This document shows positions 1 through 9,960 of a stretch of 64,000 nt of DNA, piece after piece. Each line of letters opens with the position of its first letter. The first letter of the stretch is position 1. Under the pieces are notes generated by a model that was not told where the DNA came from, searched no databases, and worked only from the letters and a program-made list of their open reading frames with translations. This stretch comes from Alisma plantago-aquatica. Its lineage: Eukaryota; Streptophyta; Magnoliopsida; Alismatales; Alismataceae. The position numbers and the translations under genes were made by a program. The stretch lies in NCBI GenBank assembly GCA_963693085.1, contig OY856409.1, positions 300,405,558 to 300,469,557 on the forward strand, in the 5' to 3' direction.

Positions 1-5
1 TGAAA

Positions 6-731
6 GTGGGTATGGCTGAAGCAACACCTGAGTACAAATCTATCACTGAAACCCTAAAATTATTAGTTGCCAAGAAAGACCATATTGAATCCTCACTTGC
101 TGCAATTGGAAGAGGGTGCTCATCCACTCGACAACCAGAACAAGTCAAGTCCGCTTCCCTATTCTGTGAGGCATGTAAAGGAAGCGATCATTCCACCTTA
201 TCATGCAATGTTCTTTATGATGTTGTTCTGAGCAATGTATGTGGCCAAGGAGATATTGATCAGACGGAAAATCTTAATGTTATCAACACTATTCCTGGTC
301 AAAGTTATTACAATACGAACCAGAATAGGAATCATCCCGAGTTTCAATATGGAAACCCCTCTAGAGCAGTAAACTCGCATCAATTTAGTTCAAACAATCA
401 ACCAAGAGGCCCACCAGGATTCTAGTATAATCAACAATAGAATTTTAGGAATCAAGGAAATTTCAAGGGGAACTTTTAGAATAGGAACTACAATAACTCT
501 CAGTTGCAGAATCTTAATCAACAACAAGGATAGCAAGAAGGTCCAATTTCTCTTGATGACAATCTATCAGCCATTGAGAAGATGTTACAAACTCAGCAAA
601 CCATGATAGCTAACCAACACGCTCAGCAGAAGGCTATTGAATCTCAATTAGCTCAACTCGCAGCTAGCATAAAACCACCTGCTGGAGTCTTTGCTGGCCA
701 ACCCGAGAACAATCCTAAGCATCCTGAATAG
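6..731 (+). pseudogene. gag C-terminal part of element A (degenerate)
   Basis: Gag forms the capsid-like particle that packages the element RNA. The fragment shows a zinc-knuckle relic (CEACKGSDHSTLSC, a CX2C-X4-H-X4-C pattern) around residue 53 of the first open stretch, then an N/Q-rich tail with repeated NNQ, NYNN and QQ runs, and a coiled QAQQKAIESQLAQLAASIK segment as in Athila gag. The frame is the same before and after five in-frame TAG stops at about 423, 438, 477, 531 and 729. Most of them stand where relatives have glutamine, so CAG to TAG change explains them. The true start is off the left edge; the ATG at 12 is internal. Confidence 0.82.
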
Positions 732-1556
732 TTGAAGGCAGTGACCACTAGGTCAGGGAAAGACTATTCGGATCCCCCTGAAAAGACACATGTGGTTATT
801 ACAGACAAGGATGAACCTGTGATTGTCCAAGACTCAACAACACAAGAGACTCAATCAAAAGATGATAAGTCAGAAAAAGGAAATTTTGAGAAGCCTGCTC
901 AAGAAGACAAAGAAACTGAGACTCCAGAACCTGATATCCCTATTTACAAACCTCGTATACCTTTTCCAACTCATCTAAGGCAAACCAAGCTTGATACCAG
1001 ATTCAATAAATTTAAAGAAGCTATGAAGAAGCTTCATGTTGATATACCCTTTTTGGATGCTCTGGCCAAGATACCGGCATGGACAAAGTACTTGAAGTCA
1101 CTCCTCACTAGGAAGTATATAACCGAAGAGTATGAGATAGTAAAACTAGCTACAACTACATCTGATATCATATTGAGCAAGATGCCCAAGAAACAAAAAG
1201 ACCCGAGATCCTTTGGAATTTCATGTCACATTGGGGACTCATCATGCAACAAAGGATTGGCAGATCTTGGTGCAAGCATCTATAATATGCCACTTAGCCT
1301 ATGCAAAAGATTAGGATTTGCATAATTGCTTCCTACTGGATTAACTATACAACTTGCAGACAATTCGATAAAATGTCTGTTAGGAATCCTCAAAGATATC
1401 CCGGTCAAGGTAGGGAAGGACACATATGTTCCATGTGACTTTGTCATTATGGAAATAAAAGAAGACACCAGATATCCTCTCATCTTTGGTCATCTGTTCC
1501 TCGCCACTACAAGAGCCCTAATTGATTTGAAGCTGGCACCTTATTACTCAGATTAG
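732..1556 (+). pseudogene. gag-pol linker and aspartic protease of element A
   Basis: Retroviral-type protease cuts the Gag-Pol polyprotein. The segment opens with KAVTTRSGK, the linker that marks Athila/Tat gag-pol. A charged E/K/D/T-rich stretch follows, then a conserved PFPTHLRQ...FKEAMKKLHVDIPFLDAL block seen at this place in Athila-group elements. The protease core is at 1260-1300, where LADLGAS replaces the usual DTG/DSG with DLGAS, the form common in this clade. A TAA at 1323 splits the frame; reading continues in the same frame to 1556 through LADNSIKC and a VIMEI strand. A frameshift near 1540-1555 separates it from the downstream linker. Confidence 0.85.
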
Positions 1557-1953
1557 GCAAAGAAACTCTCGAATTTAAAGTTTTTGAAAGTATGAGAAAA
1601 CCAAGTATGCAAGAAGAAGTCTATCTGATAGACTGCATTGAGAAAATGTCACTTCTGACTCAAGAGCATCATGAATCAGATGATCCTTTGGTAGTTTCTC
1701 TAACGAACCCCTCAGTTGATGAATAAATTAAGGAACAAGTAAGGGATTGCATCGAATCCCTCAACTCTGCTAAAGAAGATGTTGAAGCCACTAGTGAAGA
1801 ACTCAAAGCTATGGAAACTACAAAAGAAACATGCGAAAAACCAGAGGATCCCGAAATGAAGCCCTTGCCTGAAGGACTAAAGTACGTATTTCTAGACGAT
1901 CTCAAAGTTCGCCCAGTTATTATAATTCCGATCTAACAGTTGAATAAGAAGAT
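1557..1953 (+). pseudogene. protease-RT linker of element A
   Basis: This stretch reads in another frame than the protease. It starts with GKETLEFKVFESM, followed by an acidic linker and KPLPEGLKYVFLD. That last motif precedes the reverse transcriptase in Athila-group pol, and it recurs in elements B and C of this window as LLEGLKYE and VLPEGLKYKFLD. A TAA after PSVDE and further stops near 1935-1950 break it. It has no known catalytic role and probably spaces the protease from RT. Confidence 0.75.
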
Positions 1954-2928
1954 AAACTCTTGAAGGAATTAAGGAACAGAAGGGAAGCCATCGATTATAA
2001 AATGAGTGACCTAACTAGGGTCAATCAATCATTGTGTATGCATAAGATCCCTATGATGGAAGATCACAAGCCTACTATTGAGCATCAATGGAAATTGAAT
2101 CCAAATATGAAGGAAGTGGTCCATCGCAAGATCATTAAACTACTCACAGCTGGAATAATCTATCCGATATCAGATTCGCCATGGGTAAGCCCAGTGAATT
2201 TAGTCCCAAAGAAGGGTGGAAAAACTATTATACGGAATGAAAATGATGAACTCATCCCCACTTGAATAGTCACATGGTGGAGGATGTGCATAGATTATAG
2301 AAAATTGAACAAGGCAAATCAAAAAGATCATTTTCCAATGCCCTTCCTTGATCAAGTCCTAGAAAGGTTGGCTCACCAAGAATATTTATGTTATCTTGAC
2401 GGTTACTTTGGATTATATCAAATACCCATACATCTAGATGACCAAGAGAAAAATACTTTTACCTGCCCATTCAGAACATACACATGTAAAAGAATATCGT
2501 TTGGCCTCTGCAATGCACCCGCAACTTTCCAACGTTGCATGGCTTCCATATTTGTTGGTCTTACTTAAACAATTATGGAGGTTTTCATGGATGATTTTTC
2601 TGTATACAGAGATTCATTCAATTCATGTCTGAAGCACCTCTCCCTTGTCCTCAAACGTTGTGAAGAAGCACATCTTATGCTGAATTAGGAAAAGTGCCAT
2701 TTTATGGTAAAGGAAGGCATTGTCCTCGGCCATAGGGTCAGCAATAGAGGAATTGAAGTAGATAAAGCCAAGATTGAAGTGATTTCTAAACTGGCTACTC
2801 CAACAAATGTAAAAGAAGTATGTGCTTTCCTAGGTCATGCAGGATTTTACAGAAGATTCATAACAGACTTTTCCAAGATAACCAAGCCAATGACAAATTT
2901 GTTACTACATGCTTCAACACACTAAAGC
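1954..2928 (+). pseudogene. reverse transcriptase of element A (degenerate)
   Basis: RT copies the element RNA to DNA in cytoplasmic particles. Motifs in order: MHKIPMMED, AGIIYPISDSPWVSPV, the CIDYRKLNKA block at 2287, PMPFLDQVLERLA, a DGYFGLYQI palm segment, TFTCPF...FGLCNAPATFQRCM, the catalytic FMDDFSVY at about 2588, then GHRVSNRGIEVDKAKIE and the FLGHAGFYRRFI connection domain. All are classic Ty3/gypsy motifs. In-frame stops (about 2263, 2566, 2686) and a 46-bp insertion at 2907 make it non-functional. The reading frame stays the same from here to the end of integrase. Confidence 0.92.
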
Positions 2929-2952
2929 ATGCTTTAACACAAATTTGTTACT
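2907..2952 (+). repeat. 46-bp templated insertion in RT-RNase H junction
   Basis: The 14 bases ACAAATTTGTTACT occur at 2893-2906 and again at 2939-2952. Between them lies a copy (2911-2933) of a 23-base segment whose normal position is 2990-3012, where it fits the RT connection domain. The insert therefore looks like filler DNA copied from about 80 bp downstream, during repair or a template jump in reverse transcription. It disrupts the coding frame. Confidence 0.8.
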
Positions 2953-3603
2953 CCAAGATAGTTCAATTTTGACGAAGAATGTGTCAAAAGCTTCAACACA
3001 CTAAAGCATGCTCTCACAACAAAACCCATAATCAGAGCTCCCAACTGGGACCACCCTTTTGAAATTATGTGTGATGCCAATGACTATGATGTGGGTGCTA
3101 TTTTAGGGAAATGTATAGAAAAGAAACATTATGTGATCTATTATGCATCAAAAACCCTCGATGAAGCTCAGAGGAATTATGCTACTACTGAGAAAGAACT
3201 TCTGGCAGTCATGTATGCTTTTGACAAGTTCAGATCCTACCTAATTGGTTCAAAGGTCATTGTCTACAAGGATGACACTGCCATTCGTTACTTTCTAGCA
3301 AAGAAAGATGCAAAACCTAGGTTAATAAGATGGATTCTCCTTCTACAAGAATTTGATCTAGAGATCAGAGATAAAAAAGGTACAAAGAATGTCATAGAAG
3401 ACCACCTCATTCACATCCACACTCAGGACACCGAGAAGATTCCGATTAATGATTCCCTTCCGGATGATCAACTAATGAAGGTCTCAGAAGTTATACCGTG
3501 GTACTCGGATTTTGTGAACTACCTCGCTGTTGGGGTTATTCATCCTCAATGTATTAGAAATGCACTGAAGAAATTTATACATGATGTGAAACAGTACTAC
3601 TGA
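2953..3603 (+). pseudogene. RNase H and tether domain of element A
   Basis: RNase H removes the RNA strand during reverse transcription. The reading stretch from 3067 begins with [13 protein letters not shown], whose Asp is the first catalytic acid of the gypsy RNase H. It continues with [23 protein letters not shown] (catalytic Glu), and a [11 protein letters not shown] strand in the place of the usual H/TDH motif. [15 protein letters not shown] closes the domain as in other Ty3 elements. The tail (3420-3603) is the linker to integrase. It ends at a TGA at 3601 where relatives have Trp (YYW), consistent with G to A change. Confidence 0.88.
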
Positions 3604-4791
3604 GATGAGCCATACCTTTTCAAACTATGTGCTGATGGTGTGTATAGACGATGTATCGCCGAAGAAGAAGCTCAACTTATTTTGGAACAATGTCACTCAG
3701 GACCAGTGGGAGGACACATGAGCTCTAAAAAGACTGTCTTGAAATTTTTGCAATGTGGATTCTTCTGGCCATTCATATCCAAAGATTCCTATGACTTTGT
3801 CCTATCATGTGACAAATGTCAAAGATCAGGCAATATAACAAAGAGAGATGAGATGCCGCTGAATCTATGGCAAGAAGTAGAAATATTCGATGTTTGGGGG
3901 GTGGACTACATGGGTCCTTTCCCATCTTCTCATGGATTTTTATACATCCTAGTGGTTGTGGACTATGTCTCAAAATGGGTTGAAGCCATACCAAATGTAA
4001 CTAGTGATTCCAAACCAGTCATCAAACTATTCAAGGATATTGTTTTTTCCCGTTTTGGTGTCCCGCGCACGGTGATATCTGACGGGGGTTCCCATTTTCT
4101 TGAAAGAAGCTTTGAAGCATTGCTAAAATAGTATGGTGTTACTCACAAGGTAGCCTCACCTTACCACCCACAGACAAGTGGACATGTGGAGGTTTCTAAT
4201 CATCAACTCAAGAGTATCTTAGAAAAGACAGTAGGCCGCAATCGGAAAGATTGGTCGGTGAAAATCAACAAAGCATTATGGGCCTACCGAACTGCTTATA
4301 AAACTCCCCTTGGGACTACACCTTTTCAATTAATATATGGATAGGCTTGCCACCTTCCAGTCGAACTGGAACACAAGGCATGGTGGACAATTAAACAACT
4401 GAACTTTGATATGAAAGAAGCAGGCCAAGCCAGGATTCTACAACTCCAAGAGCTGGATGAACTCAGGATGACAGCTTATGAGAATGCACGAATCTACAAA
4501 GAACGCACAAAACTTTGGCATGATGGACATATGAAAAGAAAAGACATACAAGTGGGAGACCAAGTTCCGCTATTCAACTCAAGGTTGAAGTTATTCCCAG
4601 GAAAATTCCGCTCATGCTGGTCTGGACCATACATCATCAAGAGCACATCCCCACATGGTGCCTTCTCTTTATGGAGCGAAAAGTCAGGTGAATTTATGGC
4701 TAATGGTCACCGTTTAAAGAGATATTTCACCTCTATTGACATAGGCACTGAAGCAATGCCGGAACTCACCAATCCAAAGGATCCACCATGA
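3604..4791 (+). pseudogene. integrase of element A (degenerate)
   Basis: Integrase inserts the DNA copy into the genome. The N-terminal HHCC zinc domain is visible (CHSGPVGGH followed by SCDKCQ). The catalytic core shows [11 protein letters not shown] (first Asp), VISDGGSHF (second Asp) and [13 protein letters not shown] (Glu), so all three DDE residues are present. The C-terminal part contains TAYENARIYKERTKLWHD and a WSGPYIIK strand. No chromodomain follows, which fits Athila rather than a chromovirus. In-frame TAG codons at about 4129 and 4342 break it. The TGA at 4789 ends pol. Confidence 0.92.
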
Positions 4792-4836
4792 AGCTGAAGG
4801 ATTCAGTCGAGCCATCGACATAAAACAAAGGCGCTT

Positions 4837-4854
4837 GTCGGGAGGCAACCCGAT
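4837..4854 (+). promoter_or_regulatory. post-pol stem-loop, copy A
   Basis: Six-base arms GTCGGG (4837-4842) and CCCGAT (4849-4854) pair (one G-U) around a 6-base loop AGGCAA. It lies 46 bases after the pol stop within GCGCTT...GGAGGCAACCC. Element C has the same loop size and stem length at 36876-36893, with two pairs changed on both sides. Function unknown; an RNA role is inferred. Confidence 0.6.
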
Positions 4855-5762
4855 CGATAAATTTGTTTTACTTTTCTTTTCAAATTAGAATGTTTCTTAA
4901 ATTTTGTTTTTTCCTTCTAGTTAATTTTTCATTAAATAAAATTAGCATCACAAGATGCTATTTTAAGATCTAATTGTTCTTTACCTTTGAGATTTTTAGA
5001 TAAGAGGATGCGCGCTGATTGGAACGCAACCACATCTGGTGGTCATTCTGGCATGATTTTCCCCCTCCATCTTGGATTTAGGGTTTGCTAGATATAATAA
5101 AATCTCTAAGTTCGGGGTGGAGGGTGGGTGGTACGTACCTCACTTTCCACCTACACCCATCCTTTTCATACTTAAGTTTTCACTATCACATTCTTGATAA
5201 AAAATTTCAAAATTCTTTAATGTTTCTCAAAGAAATTGAATAGATACTTGATGAATTTTTGACACTTCCTGGTTTCATTAAAAGTCACTAACTAATCTGC
5301 TATGCATCCTCCTTTCGAAGTAAATCCTCAAAAGGACCACTTTTCGAAACAAGCCTTTTGATTGAAATCATCTTGTGAAGCTTATGATTCCTAACGTCAT
5401 GATACTTATGAAAAATTGGCAAGTGTCTATCGAACTGATAAGGACCAAACACATCATTCTTCCTAACTGACTAGTGGAACAACAACATGGAATCCCTATC
5501 GGATCCACATCAAGTCATTATTTGAGTAGAGTTTGACAAAGAGAACAACCCAGTACATGGAATTGTAAATCAAGTTGCATTCTGATCTGAACCCTTTTCT
5601 ACACTTCTTCTATCATCTACATACCCCTCCATCAATAAAAAAGAAACAAAAATAGCCAAAATTGTGCCAAACCCGAAATTCGAGGTGGCACACCACTTTC
5701 CTCTATATCCGCTTCTTCCATACCCCTCACAAATTAATAGGGGCGTACCACAAAAAAAAGAC

Positions 5763-5934
5763 AATCTCGAGTCGAATAGAGGAGAGATTTGCAAACAAAA
5801 GGATGCCAAAGCGCACACAAAAAGAAATTGCAATCTCGATTTGAATAGAGGAGAGATTCACACAAAAAATATGCAATAAATGAAATTGCAAAAATAATAA
5901 AAATCTCGAGTCGAATAGAGGAGAGATTTTACTT
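5763..5934 (+). repeat. three copies of a 26-base block in spacer of A
   Basis: The block AATCTCGAGTCGAATAGAGG plus AGAGATT occurs at about 5764, 5832 (TCGATTTG variant) and 5909, spaced about 68 and 77 bases apart. Spacers between them are A-rich and related to each other (GAAATTGCAA). This is a local degenerate tandem repeat inside the element. Confidence 0.8.
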
Positions 5935-6295
5935 CTTCATTCCATACCACCCTTCACTCCCTTTTCTACCTAAAGGCAAAATTAAAGCCTTCAATTCCCT
6001 AAAAAACACCAGTGTTAGATCAGATGCACACTTGTCATTCTACTGGGATCTCTGGACTCTTACAAAACTCATTGACAGGCTTGTCGCTGAAAAAAAAGTA
6101 AGGAGGAAGTGAGGTTGGAAAGAGAACTCAGGAATGAAGATACCATATGACGTGTTCTATGGTCTCGGGAAGTTGGGATGCTTGGTCATACTAAGCGGAA
6201 AAGAAATAATCATGATGTGAAGATGAAGCAGTCACATGATCGAAAATATTTACTTGGCGACTGTTTCAGATTTTGCGTTACTCGAGGACGAGCAA

Positions 6296-6310
6296 CATTT
6301 AAGTTCGGGG
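6296..6310 (+). promoter_or_regulatory. polypurine tract region of element A
   Basis: ACATTTAAGTTCGGGG ends one base before the LTR. The preceding CGAGGACGAGCAA is typical of the region before the 3' LTR in Athila/Tat elements. It primes plus-strand DNA synthesis. Confidence 0.7.
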
Positions 6311-6797
6311 TGTTTGATGAATGTATGTTCATCCTAATTTTCAGTCATCCTTTTTATAACCAATTTGATTCAATACTTTTGATTTATCTCTTAAATCTCA
6401 CATATTGCATGTTCTCTAAATAAATCCAATTATTATGATTTTTTTATCAAATTGATATTGATTTGGTACGGGTCTAAACCAAGTTATATCATCACATTGA
6501 TCTCACCAAAGAACCTCCCACTTCTGACCTTAACCAAACGGTCTGCTCTAACAGTTCTAACCTTTCGGTTTTAGATATTCACCCACAAGGTGTCAAGACC
6601 ATTTAAGCCCATTCAGTCTCAAGACTGCATGAACCTAAACGATCTCAAGACCAGACATCGTCTAAATGTTTCAAGACCATTTGGACATAGAACCGATTGG
6701 ATACTCTAAAACCGTTTGGGATAAAGACCGTTTGAACACATCTAAACCATTTGGACGAAGACCGGTAAGCACACATAAGCAAAGACCATTCGTTCCC

Positions 6798-7003
6798 AAG
6801 ACTGTTTGGTGCCATTCAATCCCAAGACCGTTTGGTGCCATTTTGTTCCAAGACCGTTTGGTTCCATTTGGTCCCAAGACCGTTTGGTGCCATTTGGTCC
6901 CAAGACCGTTTGGTGCCATTCAGTCTCAAGACTGTTTGGTGCCATTCAGTCCCAAGACCGTTTGGTGCCATTCGGTCCCAAGACCGTTTGCTCACAAGAC
7001 CGA
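6798..7003 (+). repeat. 26-bp tandem array in U3 of element A
   Basis: About eight head-to-tail units of AAGACCGTTTGGTGCCATTC plus six variable bases, starting at 6798, 6824, 6850, 6876, 6902, 6928, 6954 and 6980. Degenerate related units extend left to about 6590 and right to about 7070. Because 26 is not a multiple of 3, all frames stay open and produce spurious overlapping open stretches on both strands. The array ends about 100 bases before the TATA box, an enhancer-like place. Confidence 0.92.
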
Positions 7004-7107
7004 ATGAAGACCGAAAGAAGATAGACCTCAAGACCGTTTGGACGTCAAATGGTCTCAAAACCGTTTGAGTTGCTTCACGCCAAAAACATGAAGCTCCCAT
7101 CCAAGCC

Positions 7108-7115
7108 TATAAATA
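7108..7115 (+). promoter_or_regulatory. TATA box in LTR of element A
   Basis: TATAAATA in the context AAGCCTATAAATAGACCCCC, a strong plant TATA match. It is 797 bases into the LTR and just after the 26-bp array; transcription would start about 30 bases downstream. Confidence 0.75.
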
Positions 7116-7671
7116 GACCCCCAAGGGTCCTCATTTTGGCATCAGTTCTGGGATGCCAACAGGCTACCTATACACAGGTCTGATCTGAATCTAGTGTCGT
7201 CCACGCCAGTTTCATTCACCTACTTACCATGTTGCAACTAAGGAGGCTAAGGAGAGAAGGAAGACGGAGTGAGGGAGACTATCCGGTCTGTCTTGGCATC
7301 TCCCATTCGTGTCTAGATCTGCTCCGACATGAAGTAGAAGGCTATATCTACTTCACCGAGCTACGACTACCTTCTGCACTGAGTTCATGGAGGATTTTCT
7401 TTCTTTCTCATTCTTCTTGTTTCTCGCATCATGAGCGAGTAGTACCTTTTCGCTGGGGTGTGGGGACTAGCCCCTCTACCCATGCAAATCATGTTATTTT
7501 ATTAAACTCTCCATGGCAATGTATATCACTTTCCATTTCATTATTAGTTGGTATGTTCATAGTTGATTTTCTACTTGCTTTCATCTTGTTCTCTCCTATA
7601 TTGTGAAATCTTCTATATGTGGGATAGAATGGAAGTTTACAAAGTTTGACTCTTTGACAAGAACTTCTGAT

Positions 7672-8104
7672 AAGATTCCTTGAGGTTGTAAGCGTATGAT
7701 CCATGAGGGGACAAGACATCTAGCCTACGGTGCTGCTTCTGTGGTCTAAACATCCCTCAGGGAGGACCATAACCTTAGTTGGATTTTGTATCGTCTTTAT
7801 TTATCATCGATGTTAGTTTGTAGATCTATCACCTACTTACTTATCGATTAATGTGGTTGACTCCCAAACTAGAAATAGAATGGGATTTCTTCGAGGTAGT
7901 AAGTGTATGATCTGCGAGGGGACGAGCCATCTAGCCTTCAGTGATGCTTCTGTGTGCCTAACGCCTGTATAGGGGGCTCACAACCTTCGTTGGATTTCTG
8001 TATCTTCAGAGCCGTAAGTAAGTGATCCGGTTGGTGACGAGACATCTGATGCCTAAGGTGATGCTTACGCGAACCTAACGCTCGTAACGGGGGTTCTACA
8101 ACAG
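7672..8104 (+). repeat. triplicated imperfect block in U5 of element A
   Basis: Three units at about 7672-7795, 7884-8004 and 8005-8104. Shared landmarks in order: GTAAG..TATGATC, GAGGGGACGAGACATCTAG, GGTGATGCTTCTG, CCTAACGC and a G-rich run, then ACAACCTT.GTTGGATTT. An unrelated 88-base piece separates units 1 and 2, while 2 and 3 abut. The copies are clearly diverged from each other. Confidence 0.78.
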
Positions 8105-8477
8105 ATCTATTTGAATTGATATACCTTGCTTGGATTGTTTGCGATTGAATGTGTTTGCGTGTGTAGCGGTGGTGAAACCTGATACCATCCCAGCGATTCC
8201 ATATCTTTGATCTAAATCCAACCTTAATTCGTCTTTTACTTTCTTGCATTTAGTTTAATTAACCTTAAATCAACCAATCGTTCTAAATATAAGTTTTAGT
8301 TGAGCTAGATTCGACTGACAAGGATTCTTAAAAGCATTGCCCTTTGGGTTCGATCCTTAACTATACTGTGATAAGACTCGTCCGCTTGTGGGTGGTATTA
8401 TTGAACTTTGGTTTTGGTAAAAGCTCGGGGATTTCAACCCCGATTGAGTTTATTAGTGCGATAAAAATCCCACATCA

Positions 8478-9300
8478 ATAGACACTAATGTTAAGCAACT
8501 AAAGGACTCTGGAAGAAAGGGTATGAAACTCATAGAAAGAATCATGAAATGTGTTACATGTGGTGAAGGAGGCCATGACATCAACAACTACATCTACACT
8601 AAGCCATAGGAGGATAACGATGAGGAAGAAACTGAGAATGTTTCTCATGCAAACTTCAAGAGACCAGATCACCCTAGTTTCAACTATGGGAACAAGGATG
8701 GTGTCGAGAATTCTCATCAACTTAGTGGTTCATATAAAGGACCACCTAGATTCAGAAGAGGTGAGAGACAAGCTGTGTTAACTTGTAGTACAAATCATCA
8801 ATAGAACAAAAACAACTATTAAGGTCAAGGGTAGAGTCAACACCAGAACAAAAATTCAAATATGCAAGACCAAGATCAGAGCCACAGTAAGAGAAACAAC
8901 AAAACTGACATGTTGTCTGAGCTCTTTGAGTTTGCAAAGAGGCAAGCAACTGCAAATGAATAACTGACTCTAAGAGATATCACCCATATGGGTGTTTTAA
9001 GAATGATGCCAACTCAAATAGTGGACATGCAGACAATAAAAAACAAAATGATCACCAGCTAGCAAAATTGTTTGAATTTATCAAGAACCCACAAGGAAGG
9101 ATCCCATCTAACAGTGAGAGTGTGAAAATTGCCACTTCATTTTGAAAAAAAACTTTGGAAAATTGAAATGACAAGAGTATCCTTGAAGAAAGAATAAATG
9201 TTGAGTCATGACATGAACCAATTACAATTGAGGAAGACCCTAATGAGGAAGAGCATACTAAGAAAGTTAAAGCTAAAGAAAAGGGCAAAGGAAAAAAAAC
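8478..9300 (+). pseudogene. gag fragment of element B (degenerate)
   Basis: A zinc-knuckle relic CVTCGEGGHD is at 8550-8580; the last Cys of the knuckle is replaced by Tyr. It is followed by HPSFNYGNKDGVENSHQ, which aligns with HPEFQYGNPSRAVNSHQ in the gag of A, and then by an N/Q-rich tail. Several stops and frame changes occur after 8780, so no product is expected. The N-terminal part should lie left of element A, outside the window. Confidence 0.72.
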
Positions 9301-9960
9301 TAAAAAAGCAAAGAAGTCTGACCCTGTCGAGGAAGTTTTTGCAAATAAAGACCCATATTTTCTAAGAGTTCCCTTCCCCTATAAATTGATCAAAGCTCAC
9401 TTGAAGAAAAGGTATGAGATGTTCATGGAAGCTGTCAAGAAGTTACACCTAGATGTTCCATTCTTGGATGTTATCGAGGAAATGACCACCTATTCTAAGT
9501 TCTTCAAGGATCTAATTAAGAGAAGGAGAAGGGGAAACCATGTGGAGATGGTGCAACTAGCTGAACTGTCCAACACTTTTGTATAAGAAAAAATGCCCAC
9601 AAAGAAGGACTCTAGAGCATTCACTAGTCCTTTCAATGTCGGTGACATCGAAGTAAGACAAGGACTTGCAGACTTGGGTGCAAGCATCAGCCTCATGCCT
9701 CTCACATTAGCTTAGAGTCCGAGACTCACTGAAATGGTGAAAACTGGGATGAGGATTTAGTTGGCTAACCATACATTCACAAAGCCAATGGGAGTCATGG
9801 AAGATGTCTCGATCCTCGTGGGATGATTTTTTCATTTGGTGTGATATAGTTGTAATTGACATTGTTGAGGACCCAACATGCCCCATGATCTTTGCGAAAC
9901 CCTTACTCTCCACTAGGAGGGCTTTGATCGACGTAGAAGAAGGAATGATCACTCTTTGAG
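9301..9960 (+). pseudogene. linker and aspartic protease of element B
   Basis: A lysine-rich linker leads into FLRVPFPYKLIKAHLKKRYEMF and KLHLDVPFLDVI, matching the pre-protease block of A. The protease core GLADLGASISLMPLTLA is at about 9662-9710, with the same DLGAS signature as A. After a TAG the frame continues with LANHTFTKPMGVMEDV. The frame then shifts near 9815, so the flap and C-terminal strand are broken. Confidence 0.8.

Larger units (their letters stand above)
4792..6295 (+). other. non-coding spacer between pol and LTR of element A
   Basis: Athila elements carry a long region here, in some copies with an env-like frame. None is recognisable in this copy; the short open stretches show no family motif. 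It contains a stem-loop right after pol (4837-4854), T-rich sequence, and a triplicated block at 5763-5934. Confidence 0.7.
1..8477 (+). mobile_element. Ty3/gypsy Athila-group LTR retrotransposon A (3' part)
   Basis: Seen: in order gag tail with an ACTTRSGK-like linker (VTTRSGK), DLGAS protease, RT (FMDDF), RNase H, integrase with DDE residues, long spacer, purine tract and a TG...CA LTR ending at 8477. This order, the TTRSGK linker and the long spacer between pol and LTR are typical of the Athila/Tat branch, which lacks a chromodomain. The 5' LTR, primer site and gag start lie left of the window. The coding frame is broken by many stops, so it is not autonomous. Sequence right of 8477 is the gag of a second, older Athila-like element, so A probably inserted into it; the partner target duplication is outside the window and cannot be checked. 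Confidence 0.92.
6311..8477 (+). repeat. 3' LTR of element A (2167 bp)
   Basis: Starts TGTTTGATGAAT directly after the purine tract and ends CCCACATCA. The right boundary is set by the change to coding gag sequence of element B. U3 holds a 26-bp tandem array and a TATA box at 7108, 797 bases from the LTR start; R/U5 holds three copies of an imperfect 100-125-bp block. Only one LTR of A is in the window, so divergence cannot be estimated. Confidence 0.82.

Noticed and set aside
1..4791. Endogenous plant pararetrovirus as source of the RT
   Set aside because: Integrase with DDE residues, LTR and purine tract are present, which pararetroviruses lack.
6666..7100. Overlapping open stretches on both strands rich in repeated VPRPFGA- and QTVLG-like units
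   Set aside because: They are products of a 26-bp tandem repeat whose length keeps every frame open; no protein family matches.
7229..7606. 125-codon open stretch in the LTR of A as a gene
   Set aside because: Lies in R/U5 of the LTR, with no family motif and ordinary noncoding composition.
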